A stretch of 64,000 nucleotides of DNA from Pseudooceanicola marinus (GCF_002786295.1 NZ_PGTC01000018.1:372001-436000); one strand, 5' to 3'; counted from the first letter of the stretch, positions 38,025 to 47,642 are shown. A program made the numbers and translations. Notes: generated by a model from the letters alone, not told the origin.

Positions 38025-38746
38025 CCGGAACGGCCGAGACGACGGTGGCGCAGGGCCCGACCCTGGAGGCGGCGCTGGCCGCGCTGCAGGCCCAGGCGGA
38101 TCCCGAACGGGCCGACGGCATGGCCGCCTATCACAAGGTGGATCGCCCCTATCTCGGCGTGCCCAACCCGGTGCTGAACGACCTGGCGCGCGACTGGCGC
38201 GCCGGGCTGACGTTGCAGGCGCGCATCGCCCTGGCGGCGCGCCTGTGGGACACGAACATCCACGAGGCGCGCGTGGTTGCCGCCAAGCTGCTGACCCAGG
38301 CGCGGATCCGGCCCGACGACGCCTCGGTCTGGTGGCTGATCTGTTCCTGGGTGCCGCAGTTCGACGCCTGGGCGATCGCAGATCACGTCTGCACCGCAGG
38401 CCAGCGGCGGATCATGGCCGACCTGTCGCGGCTGGATGAGGTCGAAGCCTGGACGACCCACGATCACCTCTGGACGAAACGCGCGGCCCTGGTGATGACC
38501 CTGGGCCTGACCAAGGCCAACCACCCGAGTGCCGCCGAACGCGTCGCGCGCGAACGGGTGCTGGGCTGGGCCGCTGGCTATGTCAGCGATCAGCGGTGGT
38601 TCATCCAGAAGGCCGTGGCATGGTGGCTGCGCGACCTGTCGAAACACGATGCGGCGGCGGTCACCGCCTTCCTTGAGGCCCATGGCGACGCGATGAGACC
38701 CTTCGCGTGCAAGGAAGCCGGAAGGTACCTGTCAGACGCGGGCTAA
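38021..38746 (+). CDS. DNA alkylation repair protein (AlkD-like HEAT repeat)
   Basis: The 241 residues form a mostly helical protein with AlkD-like features: DRPYLGVPNPVLNDLARDW at the start, WWLICSWVPQFDAWAIAD (Trp and Asp in the active-site cleft) and RWFIQKAVAWWLRDLSKHD near the end. AlkD-type enzymes excise positively charged N3- and N7-alkylpurines. Its ATG overlaps the glmS stop by 4 nt, an odd partner for cell-wall genes but one that sets its expression. Confidence 0.88.
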   Translation: MTGTAETTVAQGPTLEAALAALQAQADPERADGMAAYHKVDRPYLGVPNPVLNDLARDWRAGLTLQARIALAARLWDTNIHEARVVAAKLLTQARIRPDDASVWWLICSWVPQFDAWAIADHVCTAGQRRIMADLSRLDEVEAWTTHDHLWTKRAALVMTLGLTKANHPSAAERVARERVLGWAAGYVSDQRWFIQKAVAWWLRDLSKHDAAAVTAFLEAHGDAMRPFACKEAGRYLSDAG

Positions 38747-38780
38747 GGGCGCGGGCAGACGCGACCGGCCCTAGGCCCGA

Positions 38781-39221
38781 TCACCCGCCGAAGATCTCCA
38801 CCTCGGCCAGTGCCGTCAGCGGCAGGCCGAGGCCCTGCATCGCCTGCAGCGACAACCGCGCGCCGGCCCCGGCGGCACCACCGGCCAGCGGCCGCAGTGT
38901 GACTGCCACCTCGCGCCCCGTGTCAGCGGCCCGCACGCGTCCGGGCTGCGGCGCGGACACGAGCGCGGTCTTGATCCACATCCCCTGCTCCGTGGCGGTG
39001 CCCAGCGACGCGACGGACGTGCCCAGAGAGCCCGTCAGCGCGCCGGCAGGCGCCGCTGACGCCTCCTCGCCCGCGTCCGCGTCGTCCTGCGCCTCCGCGG
39101 AGAGCGGGGCGCCGTCTGTCGCCGGCGCCTCCATTCGCGGGGCATCATCGCCGCGCATGGGGACAAGGGACTGGCAGGCGGCCAGAAACGGAATCAGCAG
39201 GAGGGGGCGCAATATGGTCAT
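38781..39221 (-). CDS. Putative lipoprotein, function unknown
   Basis: The 146 residues start [16 protein letters not shown], giving a lipobox LAAC with Cys16. A Glu/Asp/Ala-rich stretch follows, then a C-terminal part with [20 protein letters not shown] and [15 protein letters not shown] recall similar Rhodobacteraceae proteins listed under the name D-galactarate dehydratase; nothing visible here supports an enzyme. It is convergent with the alkylation repair gene and divergent from moaA. Confidence 0.75.
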   Translation of the reverse strand: MTILRPLLLIPFLAACQSLVPMRGDDAPRMEAPATDGAPLSAEAQDDADAGEEASAAPAGALTGSLGTSVASLGTATEQGMWIKTALVSAPQPGRVRAADTGREVAVTLRPLAGGAAGAGARLSLQAMQGLGLPLTALAEVEIFGG

Positions 39222-39305
39222 GATCCCGAACCTAGCCCATCCGCCGGGACTGGCAATCGGGGAAAGTCCTTGTCGGCGACGCCCCGCGCCCCTACTTTCC
39301 CCCAC

Positions 39306-40313
39306 ATGGTTGAACCTCTCGTCGATCCCTTCCAGCGGGCCATCCGCTACCTGCGCGTCTCGGTCACCGACCGCTGCGATTTCCGCTGTGTCTACTGCAT
39401 GTCCGAGAACATGAAATTCCTGCCCAAGAAGGAGCTTCTGACACTGGAGGAGCTGGACCGCATGTGTTCGACCTTCGTGCATCTGGGCGTCGAAAAGCTG
39501 CGGATCACCGGCGGCGAGCCGCTGATGCGGCGCAACATCATGCATTTCTTCCGCGACATGTCCCGTCACCTGGACAGCGGCGCGTTGCAGGAACTGACGA
39601 TCACCACCAACGGCAGTCAGCTGGAACGCTTCGCGGATGAGCTTTATGCCTGCGGTGTGCGGCGCATCAATGTCTCCATCGACACGCTGGACGAAGAAAA
39701 ATTCGCCCGCGTCACCCGCTGGGGCCGCCTGCCCCAGGTGATGCGCGGCCTCGACGCCGCCCAGAAGGCCGGCCTGAAGGTGAAGCTGAACGCGGTGGCC
39801 CTGAAGGGCTTCAACGAGGATGAGCTGTTCACCATGGCGGAATTCTGTTCCGAGCGCGGCATGGACCTGACATGGATCGAGGTGATGCCCATGGGGGATC
39901 TCGGCAACGAGGACCGCGTGGGGCAATACTGGTCGATGCGCGACCTGCGCGCCCAGCTGGAACAGCAGTACACCCTGACCGACCTGGCCGAGAGTACCGG
40001 CGGTCCCGCCCGTTACGTCCGGGTGGAAGAGACGGGCCAGAAGATCGGTTTCATCACGCCGCTCAGCCATAACTTCTGCGAAAGCTGCAACCGCGTGCGA
40101 ATGACCTGCACCGGCGAACTGTTCATGTGCCTGGGCCAGGAAGACATGCTGGATCTGCGCCCTGCCCTGCGCAATTTCCCCCACGACGACGGCCCGCTGG
40201 AGCAGGAGATCCGCCGCGCGATCTCGCTCAAGCCCGAGGGCCATGATTTCGACTATTCGCGCCGCCGCGCCGATGGTCAGGTCTCGCGCCACATGAGCCA
40301 CACGGGCGGGTGA
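39306..40313 (+). CDS. moaA: GTP 3',8-cyclase (molybdenum cofactor synthesis)
   Basis: This radical SAM enzyme catalyses the first step of molybdenum cofactor synthesis. The SAM cluster ligands are C24, C28 and C31 (CDFRCVYC), [10 protein letters not shown] follows, and the C-terminal substrate cluster is [11 protein letters not shown] to MC, spaced C-x2-C-x13-C. The last two residues are Gly-Gly, needed for catalysis. The 335 residues start at ATG 39306 by family fit; a TTG at 39270 close to GGGGAAAG is an alternative. Its stop overlaps the next start by one base. No other moa gene is near. Confidence 0.95.
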   Translation: MVEPLVDPFQRAIRYLRVSVTDRCDFRCVYCMSENMKFLPKKELLTLEELDRMCSTFVHLGVEKLRITGGEPLMRRNIMHFFRDMSRHLDSGALQELTITTNGSQLERFADELYACGVRRINVSIDTLDEEKFARVTRWGRLPQVMRGLDAAQKAGLKVKLNAVALKGFNEDELFTMAEFCSERGMDLTWIEVMPMGDLGNEDRVGQYWSMRDLRAQLEQQYTLTDLAESTGGPARYVRVEETGQKIGFITPLSHNFCESCNRVRMTCTGELFMCLGQEDMLDLRPALRNFPHDDGPLEQEIRRAISLKPEGHDFDYSRRRADGQVSRHMSHTGG

Positions 40314-41623
40314 TGGCCCAGCCGTCGGGGATGACCCCCTTCTATCGTTTCTACTGTGGCGTGGCGACGATGCTGGCGCCGCTGGCCTGGCGCCGCGTGC
40401 GCGCCAAGCTGACGGCCGAGGGCATCGCCCCCGCCCGCATCCGTGAACGTCAGGGCCACGCCACCCTGCCCCGGCCCGAGGGTCCGCTGTTCTGGTTCCA
40501 TGCCGCCAGCGTCGGCGAAAGCGTTTCGGTCCTCGCGCTGGTAGAGCGCATGCTGGCCGCCCGCCCCGGGGCGCAGGCCCTTGTGACCTCGGGCACCGGC
40601 GGCGCGGCCAAGGTGCTGGCCGATCGCCTGCCGGAGCGCACCCGGCACCAGTTCGCCCCCCTCGACACCGCCGCAGCCCTGCGTCGGTTCCTGCGCCACT
40701 GGCGGCCCGACGCGGGCATCTTCGTGGAAAGCGAGCTGTGGCCGCAGATGATCGTGCGGGCGCGGGCCGCCGGGACACGGCTGGCGCTGGTCAACGCGCG
40801 CATGTCCAAGGGATCGCTGCGCAACTGGGGCCGCTTCGACGACACCTTCCGCTTCCTGCTTGACCAGTTCGACCTGGTGCGCACCCAGGACCGCGCGACG
40901 CTGGACGGGCTGTTGGCGCTTGGCGCCGATCCGGCCCGGGTGGCACAGGGGCCGAACCTGAAGGCGATGATCGCCCCGCCCCCGGTCGATGCCACGGAGC
41001 TGGAGCGGCTGCGCGCCACCCTGCCCGGCCCCCTCTGGGCCGCCGCCGCGACCCATGCAGGCGAGGAGGAACAGGTACTGGACGCCCACATGGCCGCCCG
41101 GGCGCAGATCCCCGGCCTGCGCCTGCTGCTGATCCCGCGTCATCCTGATCGCGCCGAGGAGATCGCCCGGCTGGTGCACGACCGGGGCCTTGGCCTGGCG
41201 CAACGTTCCAAGGGGGAGGCCCCCGACGGTGCAGAGGTCTACCTGGCCGATACCTTCGGCGAGATGGGCCTGTGGTATTCCCTCGCCCCGCTCGCCTTCC
41301 TCGGCGGGTCGCTCTGCGACGCGGGCGGCCATACGCCCTATGAGCCCGCCTGTTTCGGCACGCCGGTCCTGCACGGCCCCCGCTACGCCAACTTCGCCGA
41401 GACCTACGCCGCTTTCGACGGTGCCGGCGCCGCGCTGGAAGTGCCCGATGCCGGGGCCCTCGGAACCGAGGTCGCGCGGCTGCTGACGGATGAGGCGGCC
41501 CTTACGGCCCTGAGCGAGGCGACCCGCGCCCTGTCGGCCGACCAGCGTGGCGGGCTGGACGCGGTGGCGCAGGAATTGCTGGACAGCCTCGCGCCCCTTT
41601 CCGACCCTGCGCCGCTGGTGTAA
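40313..41623 (+). CDS. waaA: 3-deoxy-D-manno-octulosonic acid transferase
   Basis: This GT30 enzyme adds Kdo to lipid A precursor at the inner membrane. The 436 residues have an N-terminal membrane anchor (FYRFYCGVATMLAPLAW), the catalytic segment FWFHAASVGESVS with the essential Glu, ESELWPQMIVRARAAG, and FGEMGLWYSLAPLAFLGGSL with GHTPYEPACFG in the CMP-Kdo site. The start ATG shares one base with the moaA stop (TGATG). It shows the organism builds Kdo-containing LPS. Confidence 0.93.
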   Translation: MAQPSGMTPFYRFYCGVATMLAPLAWRRVRAKLTAEGIAPARIRERQGHATLPRPEGPLFWFHAASVGESVSVLALVERMLAARPGAQALVTSGTGGAAKVLADRLPERTRHQFAPLDTAAALRRFLRHWRPDAGIFVESELWPQMIVRARAAGTRLALVNARMSKGSLRNWGRFDDTFRFLLDQFDLVRTQDRATLDGLLALGADPARVAQGPNLKAMIAPPPVDATELERLRATLPGPLWAAAATHAGEEEQVLDAHMAARAQIPGLRLLLIPRHPDRAEEIARLVHDRGLGLAQRSKGEAPDGAEVYLADTFGEMGLWYSLAPLAFLGGSLCDAGGHTPYEPACFGTPVLHGPRYANFAETYAAFDGAGAALEVPDAGALGTEVARLLTDEAALTALSEATRALSADQRGGLDAVAQELLDSLAPLSDPAPLV

Positions 41624-41651
41624 TCGGGTCCGGCAACCGAAGGGAACCGGG

Positions 41652-42713
41652 ATGAGCGAGCCAGACATCGCGCGCATCGACGTGATCGCACCGAATTTCA
41701 AGAAACGCATGTCGGGCGTCACCTCGACCGTCTACCGGCTGGTGCCCTTGCAGGCGCGGGAGATCGCCATCGCCTCCGCCGGCCCCGCCATCCCCGAAGG
41801 CGTGCCCGAGGTGTCGCTGCGATCGCTGGCCACCATGTCGCGCCGCGGCCCGTCCGGCCCGCGTGTCTGGCATGCCCGGCGCAACAACGAGATGCTGGCG
41901 GGCATCGCGCTCAAGCGTCTGCTGGGCAAGCGGCTGAAGCTGATGTTCACCTCCGCCGCACAGCGCGACCACAAGGGGTTCACCAAGTGGCTGATCCGGC
42001 AGATGGACCGCGTGGTGGCGACCTCCGCCCGCTCCGCCTCATTCCTGGAGGTGCCGGCGACGGTCATCCACCACGGCATCGACGCGGATCTGTTCCAGCC
42101 CGCCACCGACAAGACCGCCCTGCGGGCCGAACTGAACCTGCCGGTGGATCACAAGCTGGTCGGTTGTTTCGGCCGCATCCGGCCCCAGAAGGGCAATGAC
42201 CTTTTCATCGACATGATGCTGCGCCTGCTGCCGGACCGTCCCGACGTGACGGCGGTGATGATGGGCGGCGTGACCGACCAGTTCCGCGAATTCCACGAAG
42301 GGCTGAAGGCCAAGGTGGAGGCGGCCGGTCTGTCGGACCGCATCCTGTTCCTTCCCGAGGACCCGCATTGGGACATCTCGCGCTGGTTCAAGGCGCTGGA
42401 CCTCTACATCGCACCGCAACGCAGGGAGGGCTTCGGCCTGACGCCGATGGAGGCCATGGCCTGCGGCGTGCCCGTCGTCGCCACCCGTGCCGGCGCCTTC
42501 GAGGATTTCATCCCCGCGGGACAGGCCGGCGCCATCGTCGACATCGAGGACCTGAACGCGCTGACCGCCGAAACCGCCGCCCTTCTGGACGATGACGCGC
42601 GGCGCGCCCAATGGGCCGCCAACGCCCGCACCCATGTCCTGGAAAGCTGCCGGATCGAGCAGGAGGCTGCTGCCCTGGTCGCCATCTACCGCGATCTTCT
42701 TGCCGAGGGCTGA
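41652..42713 (+). CDS. GT4-type glycosyltransferase, probably LPS core
   Basis: The 353-residue GT-B enzyme has FGRIRPQKGNDLFIDMML in the nucleotide-sugar domain and the retaining-GT EX7E motif E259-E267 (EGFGLTPME). GGGAACCGGG precedes the ATG at 41652. It resembles LpcC-type core mannosyltransferases that follow Kdo transfer, and it lies 28 nt after waaA. Exact sugar and acceptor cannot be read from sequence. Confidence 0.85.
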   Translation: MSEPDIARIDVIAPNFKKRMSGVTSTVYRLVPLQAREIAIASAGPAIPEGVPEVSLRSLATMSRRGPSGPRVWHARRNNEMLAGIALKRLLGKRLKLMFTSAAQRDHKGFTKWLIRQMDRVVATSARSASFLEVPATVIHHGIDADLFQPATDKTALRAELNLPVDHKLVGCFGRIRPQKGNDLFIDMMLRLLPDRPDVTAVMMGGVTDQFREFHEGLKAKVEAAGLSDRILFLPEDPHWDISRWFKALDLYIAPQRREGFGLTPMEAMACGVPVVATRAGAFEDFIPAGQAGAIVDIEDLNALTAETAALLDDDARRAQWAANARTHVLESCRIEQEAAALVAIYRDLLAEG

Positions 42714-42734
42714 TACCGGCGCCAGGCTGCGCCC

Positions 42735-43124
42735 ATGCCCCTGCTGACCGCTTTCCACCACGTCGCGATCATCGCCAGCGACTATGCCCGTTCAAAGGCC
42801 TTCTACACGGAGGTGCTGGGCCTGTCGGTGATCGCGGAAACCTGCCGCGCCGAACGCGACAGCTGGAAACTGGATCTCGCACTGCCCGGTGGCGGCCAAA
42901 TCGAGCTGTTCACCTTCCCCGGCGCGCCGCCGCGTGCCACGCGCCCCGAGGCGCAGGGCTTGCGACACCTGTGTTTCGCCGTGGCCGACCTGGATGCGGC
43001 GGTGGCCGAGCTGGAGGCGAAGGGCGTGCCGGTCGAACCGGTTCGCGTCGATAGGGGCACCGGCGCCCGTTTCACCTTCTTTGCCGATCCCGACGGATTG
43101 CCGCTGGAGCTTTATGAAACTTGA
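42735..43124 (+). CDS. gloA2: VOC metalloprotein, GloA2/YaeR type
   Basis: The 129 residues form one vicinal-oxygen-chelate domain. FHHVAIIASDYARSKAFY at the start, RDSWKLDLALPGG, GLRHLCFAV and DPDGLPLELYE at the end closely resemble E. coli YaeR (GloA2). Metal ligands would come from His8/His9, the Glu of IELFTF, the His of LRHL and the final Glu segment. The physiological substrate of this branch is unclear. It is last in the moaA-waaA run, followed by a hairpin. Confidence 0.85.
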   Translation: MPLLTAFHHVAIIASDYARSKAFYTEVLGLSVIAETCRAERDSWKLDLALPGGGQIELFTFPGAPPRATRPEAQGLRHLCFAVADLDAAVAELEAKGVPVEPVRVDRGTGARFTFFADPDGLPLELYET

Positions 43125-43160
43125 AGACCCGCACCCCGGGGGGCGCGGGTCTTGTCGTTG
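43124..43160. terminator. Bidirectional terminator candidate between convergent genes
   Basis: AAGACCCGC and GCGGGTCTT form a 9-bp stem with a 12-nt G/C-rich loop, followed by GTCGTTG. It starts at the last base of the VOC gene and lies before the convergent SDR gene. Confidence 0.55.
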
Positions 43161-43187
43161 AGCAGTTGATGGCGCCCGTGCGCGACC

Positions 43188-43862
43188 TCAGTCGGTCGGC
43201 ATGACGAAGATTTCACGCACGCTGGCACGGCGTTCAGCCTCCAGCGCGAAAAGCACCGACGCGGCGATATCCTCGGGCTTCAGCTTGTCGGGCTTGGCTT
43301 CGTCGAAGAAGGGCGTGTCGACCATGCCCGGGGCCACGACGGTGACGCGGGCGCCCCATTCGCGGAATTCCTCGGCCAGGTTGCCGGCATAGCCGTGCAC
43401 GAACCACTTGGTCGCGGAATAGACCGAGCCCTTGATGTGGCGGCGCCCGGCGGCGGAGCCGGTCAGCACCAGGTCGCCCTTGTTCTTCTGCAGGTAGGGC
43501 GCGATGGCCTTGGCCGTCCACAACACGCCCATGACGTTCAGCGTCACCATGGACTGCCAGTCCTCCGGGTCGCCCTCCAGCGTACCTGCCGCCGAGGTGC
43601 CGCGCCCTGCGTTGGCAAAAGCGGCCGTGACATCGCCGAAATGGCCGGCGAGTTTGTCGACGGCCCTCCGCTGTTCCTCCAGCTGGCTGGCGTCACCCGG
43701 CAGGGCCAGGGCCTTGTCGCCCAGCTCTTCGACCAGCGCCTGCAGTTTGTCCTCGGACCGCGCGAAGAGGCCGACGTTCCAGCCCTTTTCGACCGCCAGC
43801 CGTGCGGTCGCCGCCCCGATGCCCGAGGATGCGCCGGTGATGAAAAGTGTCTTCTGTGCCAT
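43188..43862 (-). CDS. Short-chain dehydrogenase/reductase
   Basis: This is a classical SDR of 224 residues. The nucleotide motif TGASSGIG is at about 9-16, NAGRG stabilises the sheet, and the catalytic Ser and Tyr-x3-Lys are in LTGSAAGRR and YSATKWF. The ARSEDK segment after the second strand points to NADP(H) preference. The substrate is unknown. It stands alone: the preceding gene ends before a strong terminator and it faces the VOC gene. Confidence 0.9.
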   Translation of the reverse strand: MAQKTLFITGASSGIGAATARLAVEKGWNVGLFARSEDKLQALVEELGDKALALPGDASQLEEQRRAVDKLAGHFGDVTAAFANAGRGTSAAGTLEGDPEDWQSMVTLNVMGVLWTAKAIAPYLQKNKGDLVLTGSAAGRRHIKGSVYSATKWFVHGYAGNLAEEFREWGARVTVVAPGMVDTPFFDEAKPDKLKPEDIAASVLFALEAERRASVREIFVMPTD

Positions 43863-43956
43863 GAGGGATGCCTCCGATCTTGTTCAGATCGAGAAGGTGG
43901 GGCGCCTCAGGCGCTCGGCAACCCTCAGGGCCGCCCGACACGTCCCCTGCCCTGAC

Positions 43957-43987
43957 GTAAAACGGGCGCCCAGACGAGGGCGCCCGC
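43957..43987 (-). terminator. Rho-independent terminator after the M20 hydrolase operon
   Basis: On the minus strand CGGGCGCCC, a 6-nt loop and GGGCGCCCG form a 9-bp stem followed by TTTTA. It lies 37 nt after the stop of the M20 gene at 44024, ending the operon that begins with the ATPase. Confidence 0.8.
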
Positions 43988-44023
43988 TGTCATCACGTCC
44001 GGTCATTCCACGGGATCCGACCC

Positions 44024-45187
44024 TCAGGCCGCCGGCATCCGCTTCTCGACGATCTCGGCCCACCAGGAGCAGCCGGCCGGGATGGCGTCGTCGTTAAAGT
44101 TGTAGGCGGGGTTATGCACGTCGGCGCTGTCGCCGTTGCCGACCAGGATATAGGCGCCGGGGCGCTCTTCCAGCATGTAGGCGAAATCCTCCCCCCCCAG
44201 GGTCATCTCCGCATGGGCGCAATCGCCGGAAACGGAGCGCGCGACCTCGGCCGCGAACTCGGTCTGTTCCTCGGCGTTGACCATGGGCGGGTAGCCCGGG
44301 AACCACTGGATGTCGGCATGCGTGCCGAAGGCCGCCGCCGCCTGGCCCACCACGGCCTTGAACCGTTCCTCGGCCAGGGCCCGCATCTCGGGCGTCATGG
44401 TGCGGATCGTGCCGCGGATCACCACGTTCGAGGGGATCACGTTGAACGCCTTCGACGAGCTTTCGATCGAGGTGACGGAGATCACCATCTGATGCACCGG
44501 GTCGGCGTTGCGGCTGACGATCGACTGGATCGCCCCCACCACGTGCGAGGCCGCGACGATCGGGTCGACGGTCTGGTGCGGCTTGGCGGCATGGCCGCCG
44601 TTACCGATGATCTTCACCTCGAACTGGTCGGTGCCGGCGAAGAAGGGCCCCGAGCGGATGGCGAACTGGCCCACCGGGATCTTTGGCCAGTTGTGCATGC
44701 CGTAGACCTCCTGGATGCCGAAGCGTTCCATCAGGCCATCATCGCACATTTCCTTGCCGCCGGCGCCGCCCTCTTCGGCGGGCTGGAAGATCACCACGAC
44801 GGTGCCGTCGAAATTGCGCGTCTCGGCCAGGTACTTGGCCGCGCCCAGAAGCATGGCGGTATGGCCGTCGTGGCCGCAGGCATGCATGGCGCCGGGGGTC
44901 TTGGAGGCGTAGTCCACCCCGGTTTCCTCGTGGATCGGCAGGGCATCCATGTCGGCGCGCAGGCCGATCACCTTACCAGACCCGTTGGCCTTGCCCTTGA
45001 TGACGCCCACAACGCCGGTGCGGCCGAGGCCGGTGGCGATCTCGTCGACGCCGAACTCCTTCAGCTTCTCGGCGACGATGGCCGAGGTGCGGTGCGTTTC
45101 ATACAGGATTTCGGGGTTTTCGTGCAGATCGCGGCGCCAGGCGGTAATTTCGTCCTGCAGCTCGGCCAGGCGGTTCTTGACGGGCAT
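44024..45187 (-). CDS. M20-family amidohydrolase (hippurate/N-acyl amino acid hydrolase type)
   Basis: The 387-residue zinc-dependent amidohydrolase shows HACGHDGHTAMLLGAAKYL (metal ligands), FQPAEEGGAGGKEM (catalytic Glu pair) and LGGEDFAYMLEERPGAY near the end. Such enzymes cleave N-acyl or N-aminoacyl amide bonds. It is 29 nt from a closely related paralogue and third in a row of M20 genes after a peptide-type ABC ATPase, which suggests hydrolysis of imported peptides or acyl amino acids. Confidence 0.88.
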   Translation of the reverse strand: MPVKNRLAELQDEITAWRRDLHENPEILYETHRTSAIVAEKLKEFGVDEIATGLGRTGVVGVIKGKANGSGKVIGLRADMDALPIHEETGVDYASKTPGAMHACGHDGHTAMLLGAAKYLAETRNFDGTVVVIFQPAEEGGAGGKEMCDDGLMERFGIQEVYGMHNWPKIPVGQFAIRSGPFFAGTDQFEVKIIGNGGHAAKPHQTVDPIVAASHVVGAIQSIVSRNADPVHQMVISVTSIESSSKAFNVIPSNVVIRGTIRTMTPEMRALAEERFKAVVGQAAAAFGTHADIQWFPGYPPMVNAEEQTEFAAEVARSVSGDCAHAEMTLGGEDFAYMLEERPGAYILVGNGDSADVHNPAYNFNDDAIPAGCSWWAEIVEKRMPAA

Positions 45188-45216
45188 GGGTTTGGTCCTC
45201 GTGTCGGTTGGGGCGG

Positions 45217-46377
45217 TCAGCGAGGCAGCGGCAGACGGCGCTCGGCCATCTCCGCGAACCAGCTTATCCCATAGGGGATGACCGCGTCGTTGAAGTCATA
45301 TTCCGGGTGGTGAAGCCCGGCGCTGTCGCCGTTGCCCACCACCACGTAGGCGCCGGGCCGCAGGCGCAGCATCTCGGCGAAATCATCGGCGCCCATGACG
45401 GGCGGGAAGTCGGTCGCGGCGGTGGAGACGGCGCGGCCGGCCTCGGCGGCGTGTTCCACAGAGGCCGCGTCGTTGATAAGCACCGGCGGGCCGGGCAGGA
45501 AGGTGATCTCGGCCGCGACCCCGAAGGCGGCGGCGGTCTGGGTCGTCACCTCCTCGATCCGGCGGCGAACCTGCTTTTGTACCTCATCGTCGTGGACGCG
45601 GAAGGTGCCCTTCAGCTCCACCACCTCGGGGATGACGTTGTAGGTATTGGTCTCCGTCCGGAAGCCGCAGACCGAAACGACCGCATTCTGCACCGGATCC
45701 ACGTTGCGGCTGACGATGCTCTGCAGCGCGGTGACGACATGGGCGGCGGCCAGGGTCGTGTCGACGTTGAGGTTGGGCATGGCCGCATGGCCGCCCTTGC
45801 CGGTCAGCACCACGTCGAAGCGCGCGGGGGCGGCGAACTGCGGCCCCGGGCGCATGGAGAAATCACCGACCTTCATCCCGGGCCAGTTGTGCATCCCGTA
45901 GACCTCATCCACGGCGAAGCGGTCCAGCAGTCCGTCTTCGATCATCGCCTTGGCGCCACCCCCGCCCTCTTCGGCGGGCTGGAAGATGCAGACGACGGTT
46001 CCGGCGAAGTTGCGCGTCTCGGCCAGGTACTTCGCCGTACCCAGCAACATGGAGGTGTGGCCGTCATGGCCGCAGGCGTGCATCTTGCCGGGGATGGTCG
46101 AGGCATGGGGCAGCCCCGTTGCCTCCAGGATCGGCAGGGCATCCATGTCGGCGCGGAAGCCCACGGTCGGCCCGGGCTGGCTGCCACGGATCACGGCGAC
46201 CACGCCGGTGCCCCCGACCCCGGTCGCGACCTCATCCACACCGAAGGCGCGCAGCTTCTCGGCCACGAATTGCGCCGTCTCGTGTTCCTCGAACCGCAGT
46301 TCGGGGTGCGCGTGCAGGTGATGGCGCCAGCCGGTCACCTCCTCGGCCATTTCGGCAATGCGATTGCGGACCGGCAA
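45217..46377 (-). CDS. M20-family amidohydrolase, paralogue of its neighbour
   Basis: This 386-residue protein aligns along its whole length with the gene at 44024-45187: HACGHDGHTSMLLGTAKYL, FQPAEEGGGGAKAMIEDG and MGADDFAEMLRLRPGAY. It differs in substrate-pocket positions (for instance MGADDF in place of LGGEDF), so the two likely have split specificity after tandem duplication. It lies 2 nt after the argE-like gene. Confidence 0.88.
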   Translation of the reverse strand: MPVRNRIAEMAEEVTGWRHHLHAHPELRFEEHETAQFVAEKLRAFGVDEVATGVGGTGVVAVIRGSQPGPTVGFRADMDALPILEATGLPHASTIPGKMHACGHDGHTSMLLGTAKYLAETRNFAGTVVCIFQPAEEGGGGAKAMIEDGLLDRFAVDEVYGMHNWPGMKVGDFSMRPGPQFAAPARFDVVLTGKGGHAAMPNLNVDTTLAAAHVVTALQSIVSRNVDPVQNAVVSVCGFRTETNTYNVIPEVVELKGTFRVHDDEVQKQVRRRIEEVTTQTAAAFGVAAEITFLPGPPVLINDAASVEHAAEAGRAVSTAATDFPPVMGADDFAEMLRLRPGAYVVVGNGDSAGLHHPEYDFNDAVIPYGISWFAEMAERRLPLPR

Positions 46378-46379
46378 GA

Positions 46380-47543
46380 TCAGACCTCCAGCTCTGCGAT
46401 CAGGTGGCGCATGAAGGCATGGCCCCTGTCGAACTCTTCCAGCGTGATGAACTCGTCCGGCTGATGCGCCTGTTCGATGTTGCCCGGTCCGCAGACCACG
46501 GCAGAGATGCCGCGCGCCTGGAAATAGCCCGCCTCGGTGCCATAGCTGACCACGTGGCTGCCATTGTCGCCCGTCAGCTTGCGCGCCAGGGCGTCGGCCT
46601 TGCCGTCGATTTCGGGCGTCAGCCCCTTGGAAGAGAACATGCGCGTCACGGTGATCGAGGTTTCGGGCCGGATCGCCTGCATCGACGCCTCGACGCGGCG
46701 CACCTCGGTCTCATAGGCCTCCGCGTAGATCTCGGGGCTTTCGCTGGGAATGCAGCGGAAGGACATGACGAAACGGCAGGTCTTGGCGGTGATGTTATGG
46801 GCCGTGCCACCCTCGATCGTGCCGACATGGGCATTGGTCCAGGGCGGATCGAACATGGCGTCCGTGCCCGTGGCCTCCTTGGCGGCATTGGCGGCGTTCA
46901 CCTGGTTGCCCCAGTCGACCAGCTTCGCCGCCTCCATGACGGCGGAGACGCCGCGATAGGCGATGGAGCTGTGCACCTCGAAGCCGTTGACGACCGTATC
47001 GAAGGCCACGCCGGCCTTGTGCCCGGCGACCACCTTCATCTCCGTCGGCTCGCCGATAATGGCCACGGCGGGTTTCGGCACCTGCGGCAGGCAATCATCC
47101 AGAAGCGGCTCCGCCCCTAGAAGGCCGATTTCCTCGTCATAGGTGAAAGCCAGGTGCAAAGGTTTCGTCAGCGCCTTCGAGCTGGCCTCGGCCAGGGCCC
47201 AGACGGCCATGGCGTCGAAGGTTTTCATGTCCGCCGTGCCGCGCCCGAAGAGCTTGCCGTCCCGTTCGGTCACCGTGAACGGATCGGAGGACCACTCTTG
47301 CCCGTCGACTGGCACCACGTCCGTATGGCCCGACAAGACCACGCCGTCCTCTTCCGCCGGGCCGACGAAGGCCCAGAGGCCCGCCTTGGGTTCGCTTTCG
47401 TGATGGTGGCGGATGCAGGTGGCGCCGTGTTCTTCGAGGTAGCTCTGCACCCAGTCGATCAGCGGGATGTTCGTGTCGCGGCTGACCGTGGGGAAGGAGA
47501 TCAGTTTCTCCTGGATCTCACGCGGAGATAGTCGGGACGTCAT
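46380..47543 (-). CDS. argE: Acetylornithine deacetylase (ArgE), M20 family
   Basis: The 387 residues match the proteobacterial ArgE branch: SGHTDVVPVDGQEWSSDPF (metal His), LFGRGTADMKTFDAM (bridging Asp), FTYDEEIGLLGAEPLL (catalytic and metal Glu pair), IIGEPTEMKVVAGHKAG. It would deacetylate N-acetylornithine in arginine synthesis. Since two further M20 genes and a peptide ABC transporter adjoin it, another acyl amino acid substrate is possible. I chose ATG 47543, with AGGAAAG upstream, over 47570. Confidence 0.85.
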   Translation of the reverse strand: MTSRLSPREIQEKLISFPTVSRDTNIPLIDWVQSYLEEHGATCIRHHHESEPKAGLWAFVGPAEEDGVVLSGHTDVVPVDGQEWSSDPFTVTERDGKLFGRGTADMKTFDAMAVWALAEASSKALTKPLHLAFTYDEEIGLLGAEPLLDDCLPQVPKPAVAIIGEPTEMKVVAGHKAGVAFDTVVNGFEVHSSIAYRGVSAVMEAAKLVDWGNQVNAANAAKEATGTDAMFDPPWTNAHVGTIEGGTAHNITAKTCRFVMSFRCIPSESPEIYAEAYETEVRRVEASMQAIRPETSITVTRMFSSKGLTPEIDGKADALARKLTGDNGSHVVSYGTEAGYFQARGISAVVCGPGNIEQAHQPDEFITLEEFDRGHAFMRHLIAELEV

Positions 47544-47598
47544 CGTCGGGTCTTTCCTGTCCCGCGCCACAGCGGCGCGCGGTCATAACTGCGGGGCT

Positions 47599-47616
47599 GC
47601 CCGGGACATCCCGGGC
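47599..47616 (-). promoter_or_regulatory. Intercistronic hairpin between the ABC ATPase and argE
   Basis: GCCCGGGA, a 2-nt centre and TCCCGGGC form a perfect 8-bp stem in the 99-nt gap. No T run follows, so it may process or stabilise RNA rather than terminate it. Confidence 0.4.
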
Positions 47617-47642
47617 GCATCGTCACCGGATCGGCGGGCATA

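Noticed and set aside
38781-39221. D-galactarate dehydratase as name for the lipoprotein
   Set aside because: The product is a 146-residue lipoprotein with no dehydratase motif; the name seems an inherited database label.
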